64,000 bases of DNA from an uncultured Lachnospiraceae bacterium (GTDB lineage Bacteria > Bacillota > Clostridia > Lachnospirales > Lachnospiraceae): assembly GCA_910583605.1 (NCBI GenBank), contig CAJTXN010000003.1, positions 62,001 through 126,000 on the forward strand. The letters are read 5' to 3'. The notes under the pieces were generated by a model, which saw only the letters and a list, made by a program, of their open reading frames with translations, made no database searches and was not told where the DNA came from. This document shows positions 8,486 through 17,338 of the stretch, piece after piece. The position numbers and the translations under genes are program-made. The stretch's first letter is position 1. Every line of letters starts with the position of its first letter.

Positions 8486-9910
8486 ATGACATCAGAAGAG
8501 TTGATTGAAAAATTTTTAGAAATAGAAGACCAAAACCATTTTTTTGATTTGAAAATAGGTAACATTAAATTTTGGCTGTATATTAGATTTGATGTATATA
8601 CATCATTGATGGAGAACTATGGGCTGTTTAATAAAAATACTTCAATTAATGAAAAATTTGATAATCGAATTAATTTAATGGAACTGATAAATCGTATGAC
8701 AGTTAAAAATCAGTTTTTCTTGTTTAAAAAGGAAATTTTAATTTTCAGTTCGTCCAGAAAAGTAAAAGAAAATAGCAGATATAGGTGCGTATATACAGAT
8801 TTACTTTCCGAAAATTTAGATAATTCATATTATATTTTTGATAACAGTACTGATGGCTTTTTTTATTACCCAAGATATGTTTCAAGAGTGAAAAATTCTG
8901 ATATAAATTCCTTTAAAGCATTATGCAAAAAGAAGGATAAAATTGTATTTGACGGACGTATGTTGGAAGAACGAATATACAACATTTTAGAGCAAAGTTT
9001 TGAAAATTCATTGACAACAAAGCAAAAAGTAAGAATAAATACAGCCTTAGTCAATATTTTAAATGAAAGAAATTATTATAGGAGCTATTATCATTTTATA
9101 TTAAAAAGAATAAAACCAAAAGTGATTGTAATTGTATGTTATTATGATTTTAGAATGATGATATTGTGTGAAGCGGCAAAAGAACTGGGGATACCGGTGA
9201 TTGAATTGCAACATGGAGTAATTGGGAAAGAACACATATCATACAATTTCTTTAGAAAAAGGAAATTAAAAAGTTTTCCGGACTATATTTTTACATTCAG
9301 CCGTGAAGACAGGGAAACGGCCAGATTTCCGTTAAGCAGAAGCAGGATTTATGCTGTTGGTTATCCTGAGATGGAATATAAAATAAGAAAATATGAAAAA
9401 TTACGTTTGAAAGCCCGCAAAAAGAAAAAAATATTATTCATTTCACAAAGCATTAAAGAAATATTTGAATATGCAGCCGAACTATCCAAACGGATAGATT
9501 TAGACCAATATGAAATCATCGTAAAATTACATCCGAGGGAGTTTGGCAATTGGAGAAAAGAGTATGGAAAGCTTTTAGAAGATGCAGATGTTACGATTAT
9601 AGACAATCTTGACAGGGATATTTATTTTTATCTTGCCCAGGCGGATTATGTGGTGGGGATTTTTTCCACGGTAATGTTAGAGGCTACGATGTTTGATACA
9701 AATATAGTAATAATAAAAAAGGCTTCTTATACATATATGAAAAAATTATATGAAAACGATATGGCGGTATTGATTGACAGTGTAGATGAATTACAGAGGA
9801 TTGTTGTCAATAATATCAGCACCGGTAATTCTGAAAAGACGTATTTTGAGAAAAACAGTATTTCCAATATGAAAACGGCAATCCGGGAAATTATGAGAAA
9901 GGATGAATAA
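8486..9910 (+). CDS. GT-B-fold glycosyltransferase-like protein of the capsule/glycerophosphotransferase type
   Basis: A 474-residue cytoplasmic protein. The C-terminal half (about 230-460) looks like the donor/acceptor domains of capsular-polysaccharide or CDP-glycerol glycerophosphotransferase-like GT-B enzymes: KPKVIVIVCYYDFRMM, then IPVIELQHGVIGKEH, PDYIFTFS, IYAVGYPEME, an IVKLHPRE motif and YVVGIFSTVMLEA near the nucleotide-binding loop. The N-terminal half is not recognised. The start is placed at the ATG at 8486, which has GAGGGA about 7 bases upstream; the upstream in-frame ATG at 8429 has none. The gene follows the Maf-like pair after 145 bp and overlaps the next gene. Very low GC and many rare A/T-ending codons match the rest of this half of the island. 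Confidence 0.65.
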   Translation: MTSEELIEKFLEIEDQNHFFDLKIGNIKFWLYIRFDVYTSLMENYGLFNKNTSINEKFDNRINLMELINRMTVKNQFFLFKKEILIFSSSRKVKENSRYRCVYTDLLSENLDNSYYIFDNSTDGFFYYPRYVSRVKNSDINSFKALCKKKDKIVFDGRMLEERIYNILEQSFENSLTTKQKVRINTALVNILNERNYYRSYYHFILKRIKPKVIVIVCYYDFRMMILCEAAKELGIPVIELQHGVIGKEHISYNFFRKRKLKSFPDYIFTFSREDRETARFPLSRSRIYAVGYPEMEYKIRKYEKLRLKARKKKKILFISQSIKEIFEYAAELSKRIDLDQYEIIVKLHPREFGNWRKEYGKLLEDADVTIIDNLDRDIYFYLAQADYVVGIFSTVMLEATMFDTNIVIIKKASYTYMKKLYENDMAVLIDSVDELQRIVVNNISTGNSEKTYFEKNSISNMKTAIREIMRKDE

Positions 9911-10412
9911 TAATATGAAAATGAAAAAGATTATCAAACCGGTAGCAGAATGTTTGATTTTATCTGCGGCCGGATTAGGGATATATAATTATGTTACAAA
10001 AGCCAGGGCAAAGGATAATTTATTGCTGAAAAGGTATAAAAAGTATTATGGATTAACCTCTTCATGGCTGTTAAAGGATTTATCAGATGAGGATTCGGTG
10101 AAGAAATATTTAGAACAGTCCGGTTATAAGAAAATTGCCGTATATGGAATGGGAAGTATTGCAGAACTGTTAAGTAAACAGTTTGAACGGTATACCGACA
10201 TAGAAATTAAATATTATATTGACAGAAACGGCAGGGAATTGGTATACGGACTGAACGGACTGGAAGTTGTTGATATTGACGGAATGGCTGAAATGGAAGA
10301 AGTGGATCTGGTGATCGTTACAGCAATTGCAGATTATGATGATATTTTAGCAGAAATAAGAAATAAATTTAAGACTCTGAAAGTAGTTTCGCTGGAAGAA
10401 ATCATTAATTAG
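9903..10412 (+). CDS. Small Rossmann-like protein with N-terminal hydrophobic segment
   Basis: A 169-residue protein. Residues about 10-30 form a short hydrophobic stretch that could anchor it at the membrane. Residues 75-165 look like the nucleotide-sugar-binding half-Rossmann domain found at the N-terminus of PglD/NeuD acyltransferases (KIAVYGMGSIAELLSKQFE, then VDLVIVTAIADY), but no beta-helix acyltransferase domain follows. A similar module begins the glycosyltransferase at 13231. It overlaps the preceding glycosyltransferase by 8 bases (ATGAATAA), implying coupling. Function is unknown; a sugar-nucleotide-binding accessory role is inference. Confidence 0.65.
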   Translation: MNNNMKMKKIIKPVAECLILSAAGLGIYNYVTKARAKDNLLLKRYKKYYGLTSSWLLKDLSDEDSVKKYLEQSGYKKIAVYGMGSIAELLSKQFERYTDIEIKYYIDRNGRELVYGLNGLEVVDIDGMAEMEEVDLVIVTAIADYDDILAEIRNKFKTLKVVSLEEIIN

Positions 10413-10486
10413 AGAGTTATGATTCAAATTTTCAATATGGGAAGTTTTGCAGACAAATCGGTGAAACCCATAGAGATGAGGTTAAA

Positions 10487-12109
10487 ATGAAAAAAATATT
10501 GGCAGTGATTCCGGCTAGGGCCGGTTCCAAAGGAATACCTAAAAAAAATACAAGAATGATGGCCGGAAAGCCGTTAATCTGCTATGCGATTGAAAATGCA
10601 TTGAATTCAAAGCTGATTACAGATATAGCGGTTTCAACCGATGCCGAAGAAGTAAAGGCAGTCGCTTCGAAGTACAATGTGGAAGTAATCGACAGACCGG
10701 CAGAGTTGTGCGGAGATGATGTGACTTTAGACAGCGTGGTTTTTCATACATATTGTGAATTACGAAAAAAACAGGATTACGATATAGTCATAACACTTCA
10801 ACCCACCTCACCGCTTCTGAAAGTTGAAACCCTGGATGCGGCCATAACAGAACATATTGAAAAAAAGGCGGATACGACCATTGCAGTGGTCAATAAGCCA
10901 CATCTTGCATGGGGGATGGAAGCAGACAAAATCGTTCCGTTATATGAAAAGAGAGTTAACAGACAGTATTTGCCGCCCTACTACAGTGAAACCGGAGCAT
11001 TTCTCATCGCAGATTCCCGGTGCGTGACCGAAAACAGCAGATTTGGAGATAAAATCGGTGTTTTTGAAATGAATGAAAATGAGTCGGTTGATATAGATAC
11101 CAGACAGGACTGGGTTCTGGCGGAAGCAGAATTATCCAAGAAAAAGATTATTTTTCGGGTGGACGGGTATAAAGAAATTGGACTGGGGCATGTATACCGG
11201 GCGCTGCAGTTAGCTTATAATCTAACGGAGCATGAAGTATTGTTTGTTCTTAGTTCAAAAAGTGACTTGGGAATTGACAAAATCAGCAAGAGTTTTTTCA
11301 GATATGAAATCATTCATTCTGATGAAGAGATAACAGAAATAATCAAAAGAGAAAATGCCCGAATTCTTGTCAATGACATATTAGATACACGGAAAGAATA
11401 TATGAAACTGGTAAAGCAGCTTGGAATAAGAGTGGTTAATTTTGAAGATTTGGGAGAAGGAAGGCAGTATGCGGATGCAGTGATAAATGCATTGTATGAA
11501 ACAGAAGAAGAGAAAAATGTTTATTGCGGTGAGAAATATTACTGTGTACGGGATGAATTTATACTTTATAATGAGAAAGAATTCAGTGAAAAAGTAAATA
11601 ATATGCTGATTGTTTTTGGAGGAACAGACCCTGAAAATCTTACCATGAAAGTAATTGAGGCAATTGAAAAAACGGGTTATAAAGAAATAAAATATACATG
11701 TATATTAGGTATGGGTTATGGCGATGAAACACCATTGCTGGAAAAAATAAAGAATATGGATTATAATATTCAGATACTGAGAAATGTAAGCAACATCGCC
11801 GAGTATATGTATAACGCGGATATTGCAGTTTCTTCCCAGGGAAGGACCATGTATGAGCTGGCATGTATGCGGGTTCCTGCAATCATCATTGCACAGAACA
11901 GGAGAGAACAGGCACATACTTTTGGGGATATAGCAAATGGATTTATTAATCTGGGATTGGGAACGGAAATAGATGAGACAACAATAGCAGAAACATTACT
12001 GTGGTTGATTAAGAGTGATGTGATGAGAAAAAATTTATATAACAGGATGAGAAATAAAAATCTCATGCAGGGAATAAGAAGAGTCAAAAGGATAATTCTG
12101 GGAGATTGA
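10487..12109 (+). CDS. Fusion of CMP-nonulosonate cytidylyltransferase (NeuA/PseF-type) with PseG-type UDP-sugar hydrolase
   Basis: Two enzymes of nonulosonic acid synthesis in one 540-residue chain. Residues 1 to about 215 are a CMP-sialate-synthetase family domain: AVIPARAGSKGIPKKN nucleotide loop, VSTDAEEV, and TLQPTSPLL. Residues about 218-540 match PseG: FRVDGYKEIGLGHVYRA at the start, FGGTDPENLTM, and the SSQGRTMYELACMRVPAIII UDP-binding region. PseG removes UDP from the 2,4-diacetamido-trideoxyhexose before condensation with phosphoenolpyruvate; the cytidylyltransferase activates the final acid, so first and last steps around the synthase are fused. The NeuB-like synthase follows after 44 bp. 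The upstream dehydratase, aminotransferase and acetyltransferase for this branch are not adjacent, and a second separate pseF/pseG pair exists at 31-34 kb. Confidence 0.85.
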   Translation: MKKILAVIPARAGSKGIPKKNTRMMAGKPLICYAIENALNSKLITDIAVSTDAEEVKAVASKYNVEVIDRPAELCGDDVTLDSVVFHTYCELRKKQDYDIVITLQPTSPLLKVETLDAAITEHIEKKADTTIAVVNKPHLAWGMEADKIVPLYEKRVNRQYLPPYYSETGAFLIADSRCVTENSRFGDKIGVFEMNENESVDIDTRQDWVLAEAELSKKKIIFRVDGYKEIGLGHVYRALQLAYNLTEHEVLFVLSSKSDLGIDKISKSFFRYEIIHSDEEITEIIKRENARILVNDILDTRKEYMKLVKQLGIRVVNFEDLGEGRQYADAVINALYETEEEKNVYCGEKYYCVRDEFILYNEKEFSEKVNNMLIVFGGTDPENLTMKVIEAIEKTGYKEIKYTCILGMGYGDETPLLEKIKNMDYNIQILRNVSNIAEYMYNADIAVSSQGRTMYELACMRVPAIIIAQNRREQAHTFGDIANGFINLGLGTEIDETTIAETLLWLIKSDVMRKNLYNRMRNKNLMQGIRRVKRIILGD

Positions 12110-12153
12110 GAAAAAATTGTTTTGACCGGGCAGAATGGAGGATTGATTGAAGT

Positions 12154-13221
12154 ATGAAAGGATATTTTGAAGCGCTGGAGGAGCAGGGATATTATCTGAT
12201 AGCGGAAATAGGTGTAAATTATTATGATATTGCGGCTAAAAACGGAATATCATTATTGGATGCCGCAAAATTGATGATAAAAGAGGCGAAAGAATGCGGT
12301 CTTGATGCTGTTAAATTTCAATCCTATAAAGCAGAAAAACTGGCAGCAAAGATTTCTCCTTCTTATTGGGACCTGAGTGAAGAAAGTACAAGATCACAGT
12401 TTGAATTATTTAAAAAATATGATCTGTTTGGTGAGAATGAATATAAAATCCTGAAAGATTACTGTGATGAATTAGGAATTATGTTTATGTCTACGCCATT
12501 TGATTTTGAAGCGGCAGACTATCTGCAGGAGCTTGTGGAGGTATATAAGATATCATCTTCCGATATTACAAATCTCCCTTTTTTGGAGCATATTGCAAAG
12601 AAAAATAAACCGGTGATCATATCCACCGGCGCTTCAAATCTGGATGAAATTCACAAAGCCGTAGAAGTAATCAAAAAATATAACACACAGCAGCTAACAA
12701 TTATGCATTGCGTGCTGGAATATCCCACTCCGCTGCAGCATGCCAATCTGTTGAAAATTCAAAGCCTGATGAAAGAATTTCCGGATGAGATCATTGGTTA
12801 TTCCGATCATACAAAACCAATCGGTGATGCCATGGTACAAACGGTTGCATTCGGTATGGGAGCCCTGGTTATTGAAAAGCATTTTACACTGGATAAGTCG
12901 TTAAAAGGAAATGACCATTATCATGCAATGGATACCGGGGATGCAAGAAAGATAATCCAAAATTTAAAGCTGACAAAACAAATAAAAGGTGATGCTGCTA
13001 TATCCTGCTTGGAAAGTGAATGTCTGGCAAGAGAAAATGCCAGAAGATCCATAGTAGCTAAATGTGATATTAAAGCCGGAACAGAAATTAAAAAAGAAAT
13101 GTTAACATTTAAAAGACCGGGCTTCGGAATTTCGCCGGACAGACTAGCAGATATCATTGGGAAGCAGGCAGCTGCCGATATTGAAGAAGATACGATATTA
13201 AAGGAAAATATGTTTAAATAG
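12154..13221 (+). CDS. NeuB-family nonulosonic acid synthase (N-acetylneuraminate/legionaminate synthase type)
   Basis: Condenses an N-acyl amino sugar with phosphoenolpyruvate to give a nine-carbon 2-keto acid. The TIM-barrel domain (about 1-265) shows LIAEIGVNYYD, AVKFQSYKA, SSSDITNLPF, IGYSDHT and EKHFTLDKSLKGNDHYHAMD; the C-terminal antifreeze-like SAF domain (about 290-355) shows RRSIVAKCDIKAGTEI and KRPGFGISP. At 355 residues it is full length. GGAGG lies 12 bases before the ATG. It looks more like the NeuB/LegI branch than like the PseI at 31769, whose DKPWFQI and YTPWEW motifs are absent here. It pairs with the synthetase-hydrolase fusion just upstream. Product (legionaminic-type versus other) is not certain. 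Confidence 0.88.
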   Translation: MKGYFEALEEQGYYLIAEIGVNYYDIAAKNGISLLDAAKLMIKEAKECGLDAVKFQSYKAEKLAAKISPSYWDLSEESTRSQFELFKKYDLFGENEYKILKDYCDELGIMFMSTPFDFEAADYLQELVEVYKISSSDITNLPFLEHIAKKNKPVIISTGASNLDEIHKAVEVIKKYNTQQLTIMHCVLEYPTPLQHANLLKIQSLMKEFPDEIIGYSDHTKPIGDAMVQTVAFGMGALVIEKHFTLDKSLKGNDHYHAMDTGDARKIIQNLKLTKQIKGDAAISCLESECLARENARRSIVAKCDIKAGTEIKKEMLTFKRPGFGISPDRLADIIGKQAAADIEEDTILKENMFK

Positions 13222-13230
13222 GAGAAAAAT

Positions 13231-15129
13231 ATGATAGATATAATTTTTCCGGCAGGCAAAATCAAAAAGGGCAGCCGTATCGTTATATGGGGAGCAGATA
13301 TTACAGGAATGTGTTTCTGCGAACAGATTATGAGCCTGCAGTATGCGGATATCGTTTCTTTTATTGACAATAAGATTGAAACAGGCTATAAAAATATAAA
13401 CATAAATAAACCGGAATGGCTGAGAACAAATGATTCAGGTTATGATTATATACTGATTGGTTCTGTTAATTTAAAGTCCATGAACGAAATAAAGAGAATA
13501 TTGACAGAAGAATATAATATTTCTCAGGATAAAATAATAGCCGAAGGATATATACCGTTTATTAAGTCTTCAGGAATTGCAGATATAAATTCTTCGTATG
13601 AGATAACAGAAATGATACGGAAATTTGGGGATAACAATGAGATTTCAGGGAAATCCGTACAATATATAATTGATAATGTGAAAAGTCAGGAAGTGATTGT
13701 TGCCATTCGAACCCTTTTTCATAATGCAAAATCAATAAAGACCAGATTGACCTGCGCATATATTTTATTTTCGGTAAATGCAGGTGACGGTGAATTGCTT
13801 GAACTGACATATAAGGAATTGGATAAGTGTTCAATGAGCAATCCGATATGGTTTCATTATTTTATGTTTAATTTTTTGAATTATGTTGTTATGAAACATC
13901 CTGAATTTCGATATTATAATTATTACTTAGACATAAGAAAGATTATGTGTGATATATCTGATTCGATTTACAATAATAAATATAGAAAAGATTCAGTGGA
14001 AAAGAAAAAAATTGCAATTGCTTCTTCTGCCCCGTTGTTAGGCGGAGACTGGCATATAACCAAACTGGTTGCCGGACTGGCAAATGGTTTGAGCAGCAGC
14101 GGATATGAAGTAGCCGTTTTTATTGAATCAAGAGTATATTCGGAAGAAGACTTTTTTATCAATACATATTTTGTTAAAACCGACGGGCTTTCAGGTTATG
14201 CACAAAGTAACAGAAAAGTATTTGATGAGGCTATCCCGGTTCTTTATTCAGAAGGGAACTCGATGAGTGAACATGCAAATGATTATGTGGATAAAATAGT
14301 TGATTATAATCCTGAAAGTATTGTATTTTTTGGCGCAAATGGGACATGTGCAACAAGAGTTTTATATGATTTATTTCCAATTGTATTTATTCCAACTGTT
14401 ACCGATGGTTCTATTGCATTTTTTCATTGTATGGTCTGCACAAGAATCAGTTCATTTCTAAATATAAATGATAAGTTTCCTTGGAAACTGGAGAAACAGG
14501 AGTTAATGGAATGTCAGCCGTTGCTTATATTACCTGTTTGTGAAAATGTATATAAGCGTGAGGACAGGGGATGGAAAGAAGAATTTATAGTAGTGACGGT
14601 AGGAAACAGATTAGAATCCGAATTGAATAATGAATTTATTGATGCAGTTTGCAAGGAAATAAAAGATAGAGAAATGTTAAAATGGGTGATTATCGGAATA
14701 TCTTCGATTGCATATATTAATGAGAAATATGATGAACTGGTAAAAAAGAAAAAAATTGAATACATAACTTATGAAAAAGATTTGTCAGCGCTATATAAAA
14801 TTGTGGATGTATATCTTAATCCGGACAGAATTGGAGGGGGGATGTCAGTTGCATGGGCAATGCTGGAAGGTGTACCGGTGATTACATTGGATTCAGCATT
14901 GGACGGTTGTAATTGGGTAGGCAGGGAAAATGCTATTCAGGGAGATTATGCTGCGCTTGTAAATGAACTGAGAAGATTGCAGGATGATGAAGAATATTAT
15001 ATGAATAAAAGTATAACGATGAAGAAAAATGCTCAGAAGCGAAGCAGTAAAGCACATATTAGCGGGGTTATAGAAATAATAAATAAAGCAGTTGAGATTT
15101 TTAATCAACAAAAGAAAGAAGGAGAATAA
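13231..15129 (+). CDS. Glycosyltransferase with N-terminal nucleotide-sugar Rossmann module
   Basis: A 632-residue protein. Residues about 1-110 form a PglD-N-like Rossmann module (SRIVIWGADITGMCFCEQI, YDYILIGSVN). Residues about 255-625 are GT4-like GT-B: KIAIASSAPLLGGDWHITKL, a long middle section, and DVYLNPDRIGGGMSVAWAMLEGVPVIT, the usual nucleotide-binding glutamate region. A closely similar C-terminal motif (DLYINPRRKGGGTSSFEAM) ends the two-headed enzyme at 28220, so the modules are paralogous. No membrane segment is seen. The gene starts 9 bp after the NeuB-like gene and overlaps wecE by one base. Likely transfers a sugar onto the flagellin glycan; donor unknown. Confidence 0.7.
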   Translation: MIDIIFPAGKIKKGSRIVIWGADITGMCFCEQIMSLQYADIVSFIDNKIETGYKNININKPEWLRTNDSGYDYILIGSVNLKSMNEIKRILTEEYNISQDKIIAEGYIPFIKSSGIADINSSYEITEMIRKFGDNNEISGKSVQYIIDNVKSQEVIVAIRTLFHNAKSIKTRLTCAYILFSVNAGDGELLELTYKELDKCSMSNPIWFHYFMFNFLNYVVMKHPEFRYYNYYLDIRKIMCDISDSIYNNKYRKDSVEKKKIAIASSAPLLGGDWHITKLVAGLANGLSSSGYEVAVFIESRVYSEEDFFINTYFVKTDGLSGYAQSNRKVFDEAIPVLYSEGNSMSEHANDYVDKIVDYNPESIVFFGANGTCATRVLYDLFPIVFIPTVTDGSIAFFHCMVCTRISSFLNINDKFPWKLEKQELMECQPLLILPVCENVYKREDRGWKEEFIVVTVGNRLESELNNEFIDAVCKEIKDREMLKWVIIGISSIAYINEKYDELVKKKKIEYITYEKDLSALYKIVDVYLNPDRIGGGMSVAWAMLEGVPVITLDSALDGCNWVGRENAIQGDYAALVNELRRLQDDEEYYMNKSITMKKNAQKRSSKAHISGVIEIINKAVEIFNQQKKEGE

Positions 15130-16259
15130 TGATACCATTTAATAAAGCAGTATATCTGCCGGCTGCATTTGAACACGTGGCAGACGTTGTTAAATCAAGT
15201 AAGATTGCAGGTGATGGGAAATACACAAAATTATGCAGTGAATGGATGGAAAAACGGTTTTGTGCCAAAAAGGTATTAATGACGACTTCCTGCACGGCAG
15301 CATTGGAAATGACTGCTATCTTATTAAATATACAGCCGGGTGATGAGATAATAATGCCGTCTTATACATTTGTTTCTACTGCGAATGCTTTTGTACTCCA
15401 TGGAGCCAAATGTGTTTTTGTGGATATTCGTCCGGATACAATGAATATTGACGAAAAATTAATTGAAAAAGCAATTACGGAAAAAACAAAGGCAATTGTT
15501 GTCGTCCATTATGCAGGTGTTGCCTGTGAGATGGATACAATTATGGAAATATCAAAAAAATATAATATACCGGTAATAGAGGATGCGGCTCAAGGGGTGA
15601 TGGCTTCCTATAAAGGCAGAGCTTTAGGAACGATTGGCGATTTCGGATGTTATAGTTTTCATGAAACAAAAAATTATACCATGGGAGAAGGAGGGGCGTT
15701 GGTAATTAATAATGAAGATTATTTAGAGAGAGCGGAGATTATCAGGGAAAAAGGAACCAATAGAAGTAAATTTTATCGGGGGGAAATTGACAAATATACC
15801 TGGGTGGATATAGGTTCTTCTTTTTTACCAAGCGAGTTTAATGTTTCGTACTTATATGGACAATTACAAATGGCTGACGAAATAAATAATAATCGAATTG
15901 AAAGCTGGAGATTTTATTATGATGGCTTGAAAAAATTGGAGAACAAAGGGATTGTTGAATTACCCAAAGTACCATCGGAATGTATACATAATGCTCACAT
16001 GTTTTATCTTAAATGGAAAAATGTGGAGCAGAGAAGTGATTTTATCGATTATATGAAAGGAAAAGAAATTAGTTGTGTATTTCATTATGTACCTTTACAT
16101 TCGTCGTTTGGAGGCAATAAATATGGCAGAATGTACGAAAAAGATAGATTTACTACAGCAGAAAGTGAACGACTGGTACGTTTACCAATGTTTTATAAAA
16201 TGAAAAAAGAAGAGTGTGAATATATTATAGAGTCGATTATTAATTTTTCTAATACATGA
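15129..16259 (+). CDS. wecE: dTDP-4-amino-4,6-dideoxygalactose transaminase (WecE/RffA family)
   Basis: PLP-dependent DegT-family aminotransferase very close in motif order to enterobacterial WecE: MIPFNKAVYLPA start, TSCTAALEMTAILLNIQPGD, MPSYTFVSTANAFVLHGAKC, VHYAGVACEMDTIM, EDAAQGVMASYKGRALGTIG, Schiff-base lysine in FHETKNYT, REKGTNRSKFYRGEIDKYTW and IGSSFLPSEFN. WecE makes dTDP-Fuc4N from dTDP-4-keto-6-deoxyglucose. The start overlaps the preceding stop (TAATG) and AGGAG lies 8 bases upstream. The dTDP-glucose synthase and dehydratase needed are not in this window. The PglD-like acyltransferases at 17339 and 20275 could acylate the 4-amino group. Confidence 0.88.
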   Translation: MIPFNKAVYLPAAFEHVADVVKSSKIAGDGKYTKLCSEWMEKRFCAKKVLMTTSCTAALEMTAILLNIQPGDEIIMPSYTFVSTANAFVLHGAKCVFVDIRPDTMNIDEKLIEKAITEKTKAIVVVHYAGVACEMDTIMEISKKYNIPVIEDAAQGVMASYKGRALGTIGDFGCYSFHETKNYTMGEGGALVINNEDYLERAEIIREKGTNRSKFYRGEIDKYTWVDIGSSFLPSEFNVSYLYGQLQMADEINNNRIESWRFYYDGLKKLENKGIVELPKVPSECIHNAHMFYLKWKNVEQRSDFIDYMKGKEISCVFHYVPLHSSFGGNKYGRMYEKDRFTTAESERLVRLPMFYKMKKEECEYIIESIINFSNT

Positions 16260-16313
16260 TTAAGAAAATCAGCAGTGATCATCTGATTAAAAACAACTTT
16301 TAGAAAGGAGTAA

Positions 16314-16421
16314 GTCATATATAATATATCTGACTATTACAAAGAATCAAAATTATTTTCAGCTGGAAAACAGCAGAATATAGTAGAACAAGGATTTGTT
16401 TTAGTTGATGTTATAATGTGA
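16314..16421 (+). pseudogene. Possible remnant: ribosome binding site followed by a 35-codon frame without a start codon
   Basis: The gap between wecE and the beta-propeller gene contains a strong AAAGGAG (16304-16310). Seven to ten bases later comes ATA instead of a start codon, and then an open frame ending at 16421 that reads like protein (YYKESKLFSAGKQQN, then VEQGFVLVDVIM). This could be the trimmed front of a former gene. It is short, and chance cannot be excluded. Confidence 0.25.
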
Positions 16422-16434
16422 CCGTGATGTCAAA

Positions 16435-17337
16435 ATGAAATGGGAGAAATCAAATTTTAATTATAATATAGATGTGGAAGGATATAATGGTGCGGCAACG
16501 CCTTTTGCTTTTCCTATTGAAGGCAGTAAATATCGCATATACTATACATCTAGAAATGAAGAAAATCAATCTAATATTTTTTATTTGGAAATGGATGTAG
16601 AAACCGAAGAAATATTATATATTGAAAAAGAGCCGATTTTGAGACCGGGTGAATTAGGCAGCTTTGATGATAGCGGTGTGATGATGTCCTGGATCGGCAT
16701 GGTTGATAATAAATATTATTTATATTATATAGGGTGGAATTTAGGAGTTACAGTACCGTTTCGGAATTCCATTGGCCTTGCAATAAGTGATGACGGAATT
16801 CATTTTGAAAAAATGTATGATGGACCTGTTTGCGATAGGACAAAAGAAGAACCTCATTTTTGTGCAAGTCAATGGATCATTAGAGAAAATGATTTGTGGC
16901 GTATGTGGTATCTTTCCTGCGTTGGATGGAAAAAAATTGGAGATGAGGTAAGACATTGGTATCATATTAAATATGCCGAATCACAGGATGGAGTGAATTG
17001 GATAAGAAACGGAAAGGTCTGTATTGATTTTAAAAATGATAAAGAATATGCAATTTCAAGGCCTTGTGTACAAAAAAGTAATGGAATATACAAAATGTGG
17101 TATTCTTATCGGGGAGAGAGTTATAGAATTGGTTATGCTGAATCACAAGATGGAGTAAATTGGATAAGAAAAGATGAGGAAGCTGGAATTGATGTATCGG
17201 CAGATGGTTTTGATTCAAAAATGGTATGTTATCCATGTGTATTTTCATGTAATGATAAGTGGTATATGTTGTTTAATGGAAATGGGTATGGAAAGACCGG
17301 TTTTGGAATTGCAAGATTAACAGAAGGTGAGATCTAA
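16435..17337 (+). CDS. Five-bladed beta-propeller glycosidase-like protein (GH43/GH32/GH130-like)
   Basis: A 300-residue protein without signal peptide. Repeated blades with aromatic and AESQDGVNWIR-type motifs (two near-identical copies at about 181-192 and 239-250), WRMWYLS, YKMWYSYRGE and WYMLFNGNGYG place it among the beta-propeller glycoside hydrolase/phosphorylase-like proteins that occur in many polysaccharide and flagellin glycan loci. Without a signal peptide it would act in the cytoplasm, so it may be a sugar-processing or sugar-binding accessory rather than an exported hydrolase. Catalytic acids cannot be fixed by eye. It lies 2 bp before a PglD-like acyltransferase, a tight operon arrangement. 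Confidence 0.65.
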   Translation: MKWEKSNFNYNIDVEGYNGAATPFAFPIEGSKYRIYYTSRNEENQSNIFYLEMDVETEEILYIEKEPILRPGELGSFDDSGVMMSWIGMVDNKYYLYYIGWNLGVTVPFRNSIGLAISDDGIHFEKMYDGPVCDRTKEEPHFCASQWIIRENDLWRMWYLSCVGWKKIGDEVRHWYHIKYAESQDGVNWIRNGKVCIDFKNDKEYAISRPCVQKSNGIYKMWYSYRGESYRIGYAESQDGVNWIRKDEEAGIDVSADGFDSKMVCYPCVFSCNDKWYMLFNGNGYGKTGFGIARLTEGEI

Positions 17338-17338
17338 A

